Shown one piece after another: positions 4,454 through 6,430 of a DNA stretch of 6,430 bases. Location of the stretch: assembly GCA_000433515.1 (NCBI GenBank), contig FR891217.1, positions 1-6,430 of the forward strand. Direction: 5' to 3'. Position numbers and translations under genes: made by a program. The stretch's first letter is position 1. Every line of letters starts with the position of its first letter. The notes beneath the pieces are model-generated. The model made no database searches. It was not told where the DNA came from and saw only the letters and a program-made list of their open reading frames with translations. This DNA comes from Candidatus Colimorpha enterica. Its GTDB lineage: Bacteria; Bacillota; Clostridia; Oscillospirales; CAG-272.

Positions 4454-6313
4454 ATGGATGAAAAAATCAAAAAAGGCGGGATATCCGTTGAGACGGAGCA
4501 TATTTTCCCGATAATCAAGAAGTGGCTTTATTCCGACAAGGACATTTTCCTGCGCGAGATAGTGTCGAACGCCTGCGACGCGGTGACAAAGCTGCGCCGG
4601 CTGACCTCTCTCGGTCAGGTGTCGGACATTCCCGACGATTATAAGATCACCGTGAAGGCTGACAAGGAGGAGCGGACGATAACCGTTTCCGACAACGGCA
4701 TCGGCATGACGGAGGAGGAGCTTGACAGGTATCTCTGCCAGATAGCTCTTTCCGGCGCGCTTGATTTCATAAACAAATACGAGGGCGAGGAGAACAGGAA
4801 CAACGGCATAATCGGTCATTTCGGACTCGGATTCTACTCGTCGTTCATGGTCAGCGACAGGGTGACAGTCGTTACAAAGTCCTACACCGGCGCCCCCGCC
4901 GTTAAGTGGGAATGCACCGATTCGGGCGAATACACGCTCTCTCCCTCCGACAAGGAGACAAGAGGGACCGACGTCATCATGCACATCGCCGACGGCGAGG
5001 ACGAATATCTTGAGGACGGCAAGCTGAAGAGCATTCTGGAGCAGTACTGCTCGTTCATGCCGGTTGAAATATACTACGAGGGCGAAAAGAAGCCGGAGCC
5101 GGAGAAGAAGGAGGGAGAGGAGGCAACCGAGCCGGAAGCGCCCAAGCCGATAAACGATACCCATCCGCTGTGGATGAAGAACCCGTCCGACTGCACGGAG
5201 GAGGAGTATCTTGAATTCTACCGCAAGGTCTTCCACGACTACCGCGAGCCGCTCTTCCACATCCACATAAATGCCGATTACCCGCTGAATTTCAGGGGAA
5301 TACTCTATTTCCCGAAGATCACGAACGAGTACGAAAGCCTTGAGGGGCAGGTCAAGCTGTATTACAATCAGGTATTTGTCGCCGACAATATCAAGGAGGT
5401 CATTCCGGAGTTCCTTCTCATGCTCCGCGGAGTGATCGACTGCCCGGAGCTGCCGCTGAACGTGTCGAGAAGCTATCTCCAGAACAGCGGATATGTCGCG
5501 AAAATGTCGCAGCACATCGTGAAGAAGGTCGCAGACAAGCTGAACTCCCTCTTCACCACCAAGCGTGAGAATTACGAAAAGCTGTGGCAGGATATCAAGA
5601 TATTCGTTGAATACGGAAGCCTGCGCGAGAAGAAATTCTACGACCGCGTGAAGGATTCTGTCATCTATCAGCTGACCGGCGGAAGGTATGTCACCCTTGA
5701 TGAGTATCTTGAGGGTGCAAAAGAGAAGCATGAGAACACGGTTTACTACGCCACCGACAAAATGGCTCAGGCACAGTATATTTCGATGCTTGAGGGCGAG
5801 GGGATCGACGTCATGTACCTTGACAAGGGGCTTGACAATCAGTTCATCTCCATGATCGAGCAGGAGAGAAACGTGAAATTCCTTCGTGTCGACTCGGGAG
5901 TTGCCGACGTGCTCAGGGGCGACGGCGAAAAGTTCGAAAGCAAGGCACTTGCCGACCTATTTGTGAAGGTCAGCGGGAACGATAAGCTGAAGGTCACTTT
6001 TGAGAACCTGAAGGACGGCACGCTTCCCGCGATGCTGACGGTTTCCGAGCAGGACCGCCGCTTCGGAGAGATGATGAAGCTCTACGGAATGCAGAACGAC
6101 GGGATGCCGGCACCGGAGGGGGAGCTTGTCCTCAATTCCGGAAGCGACATGATAAAGCGTCTTGCGGCTAAGGCGGAGAGCGGAGACGAAAGCGCCGCCG
6201 ATTCTGCGGGATATATTTACAGACTTGCGCTTCTTGCCCAGAGAAAGCTCAGCGCGGAGGAGCTTAAGGACTTCCTGCGCGGCAGCTTTGCAATGCTGGA
6301 TAAATTGGTGTGA
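4454..6313 (+). CDS. htpG: Molecular chaperone HtpG (bacterial Hsp90)
   Basis: A cytoplasmic ATP-dependent Hsp90 chaperone that works as a homodimer in folding and stress recovery, usually with the DnaK system. The start at 4454 gives 619 residues, normal for HtpG; an ATG 12 nt earlier is in frame but overlaps the ribosome binding site. The N-terminal GHKL ATPase domain (about 1-210) holds REIVSNACDA (Glu35, Asn39, Asp42), DNGIGMT (80-86), GHFGLGFYS (121-129) and RGTDVIM (170-176). A charged linker rich in Glu, Lys and Pro follows (about 210-232). The middle domain (about 235-485) has NPLW-like HPLWMKNP, RGILYFP and the gamma-phosphate-sensing Arg339 in PLNVSRSYLQ. The C-terminal dimerisation domain reaches the end with no MEEVD tail, as expected in bacteria. 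It is monocistronic as far as the window shows and transcribed away from the tRNA. The linker is longer than I expect for most HtpG proteins. Confidence 0.97.
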   Translation: MDEKIKKGGISVETEHIFPIIKKWLYSDKDIFLREIVSNACDAVTKLRRLTSLGQVSDIPDDYKITVKADKEERTITVSDNGIGMTEEELDRYLCQIALSGALDFINKYEGEENRNNGIIGHFGLGFYSSFMVSDRVTVVTKSYTGAPAVKWECTDSGEYTLSPSDKETRGTDVIMHIADGEDEYLEDGKLKSILEQYCSFMPVEIYYEGEKKPEPEKKEGEEATEPEAPKPINDTHPLWMKNPSDCTEEEYLEFYRKVFHDYREPLFHIHINADYPLNFRGILYFPKITNEYESLEGQVKLYYNQVFVADNIKEVIPEFLLMLRGVIDCPELPLNVSRSYLQNSGYVAKMSQHIVKKVADKLNSLFTTKRENYEKLWQDIKIFVEYGSLREKKFYDRVKDSVIYQLTGGRYVTLDEYLEGAKEKHENTVYYATDKMAQAQYISMLEGEGIDVMYLDKGLDNQFISMIEQERNVKFLRVDSGVADVLRGDGEKFESKALADLFVKVSGNDKLKVTFENLKDGTLPAMLTVSEQDRRFGEMMKLYGMQNDGMPAPEGELVLNSGSDMIKRLAAKAESGDESAADSAGYIYRLALLAQRKLSAEELKDFLRGSFAMLDKLV

Positions 6314-6332
6314 TTTTGTCCCTGCAGGAAAA

Positions 6333-6430
6333 TATGGCTTCCCCTTGAGGGGAAGCTCCGCCGAAGGCGGTGATGAGGTGTAGCGCGGCAGCGCGTTTGT
6401 GTCGGCAAATGTAACATTTCGCTTCACCGA
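6333..6430. repeat. Palindrome-rich interspersed repeat, cut by the window end
   Basis: Starting 20 nt after htpG are consecutive small hairpins: GCTTCCCC-TTGA-GGGGAAGC (6337-6356), CCGCC-GAA-GGCGG (6358-6370), GCGC-GGCA-GCGC (6383-6394) and AAATG-TAA-CATTT (6407-6419). The first two, followed by TGATGAGGTG, match a widespread non-coding repeat that I remember from gut Clostridia genomes, whose reverse translation gives the often misannotated string SSPPSAELPLKGKP. No T-tract follows the hairpins, so they are not classic intrinsic terminators, although no other htpG terminator is visible. Confidence 0.65.

Noticed and set aside
4418..5731. A 437-codon open frame on the minus strand
   Set aside because: It is antisense to htpG, whose motifs are complete. 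The Leu/Val/Arg-rich translation is typical of a shadow frame.
5957..6427. A 156-codon minus-strand frame containing YTSSPPSAELPLKGKP
   Set aside because: It combines the reverse translation of the interspersed repeat with antisense htpG, a common false annotation.

Overview
The window looks like chromosomal DNA of a moderately GC-rich Clostridia-type Firmicute, plausibly a gut or rumen anaerobe of the Oscillospirales kind. This rests on the Bacillus/Clostridium-like tRNA, purine-rich Shine-Dalgarno sequences, near-consensus sigma-A promoters, classic intrinsic terminators, lipoprotein signals on two exported enzymes, and a palindrome-rich interspersed repeat after htpG of a type I remember from gut Firmicutes. 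The organism call is inference.

Layout, left to right. (1) 41-954, minus strand: a lipoprotein N-acetylmuramoyl-L-alanine amidase (Amidase_3 fold). Its signal peptide and its catalytic domain lie in different reading frames, so the gene is frameshifted here. (2) 955-1251: the amidase promoter and a roughly 190-nt leader with three inverted repeats, then the intrinsic terminator of the next operon. (3) 1252-3728, minus strand: a two-gene operon of a lipoprotein SGNH/CE2-like carbohydrate esterase followed 23 nt later by a GH4 NAD-dependent alpha-galactosidase (melA). (4) 3729-4113: the operon's leader, a perfect-consensus promoter with a 12-bp LacI-type palindrome at the predicted transcription start, an unexplained palindrome-rich stretch, and the tRNA terminator. 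(5) 4114-4190, minus strand: a CAU-anticodon tRNA (Ile2 or Met) with its own perfect-consensus promoter. (6) 4454-6313, plus strand: htpG, the bacterial Hsp90 chaperone, with an AT-rich promoter region. (7) 6333-6430: an interspersed repeat running off the window edge.

The esterase and alpha-galactosidase form a plausible small sugar-utilisation unit: a surface enzyme that removes acetyl groups from plant oligosaccharides and a cytoplasmic enzyme that removes alpha-linked galactose, under apparent repressor control. The amidase, tRNA and htpG are housekeeping neighbours with their own promoters. I see no phage, transposase, CRISPR or defence genes and no convincing new multi-gene system. The points most worth a second look are the amidase frameshift and its structured leader, the operator/promoter arrangement of the sugar operon, and the unexplained palindromes at 3976-4055.
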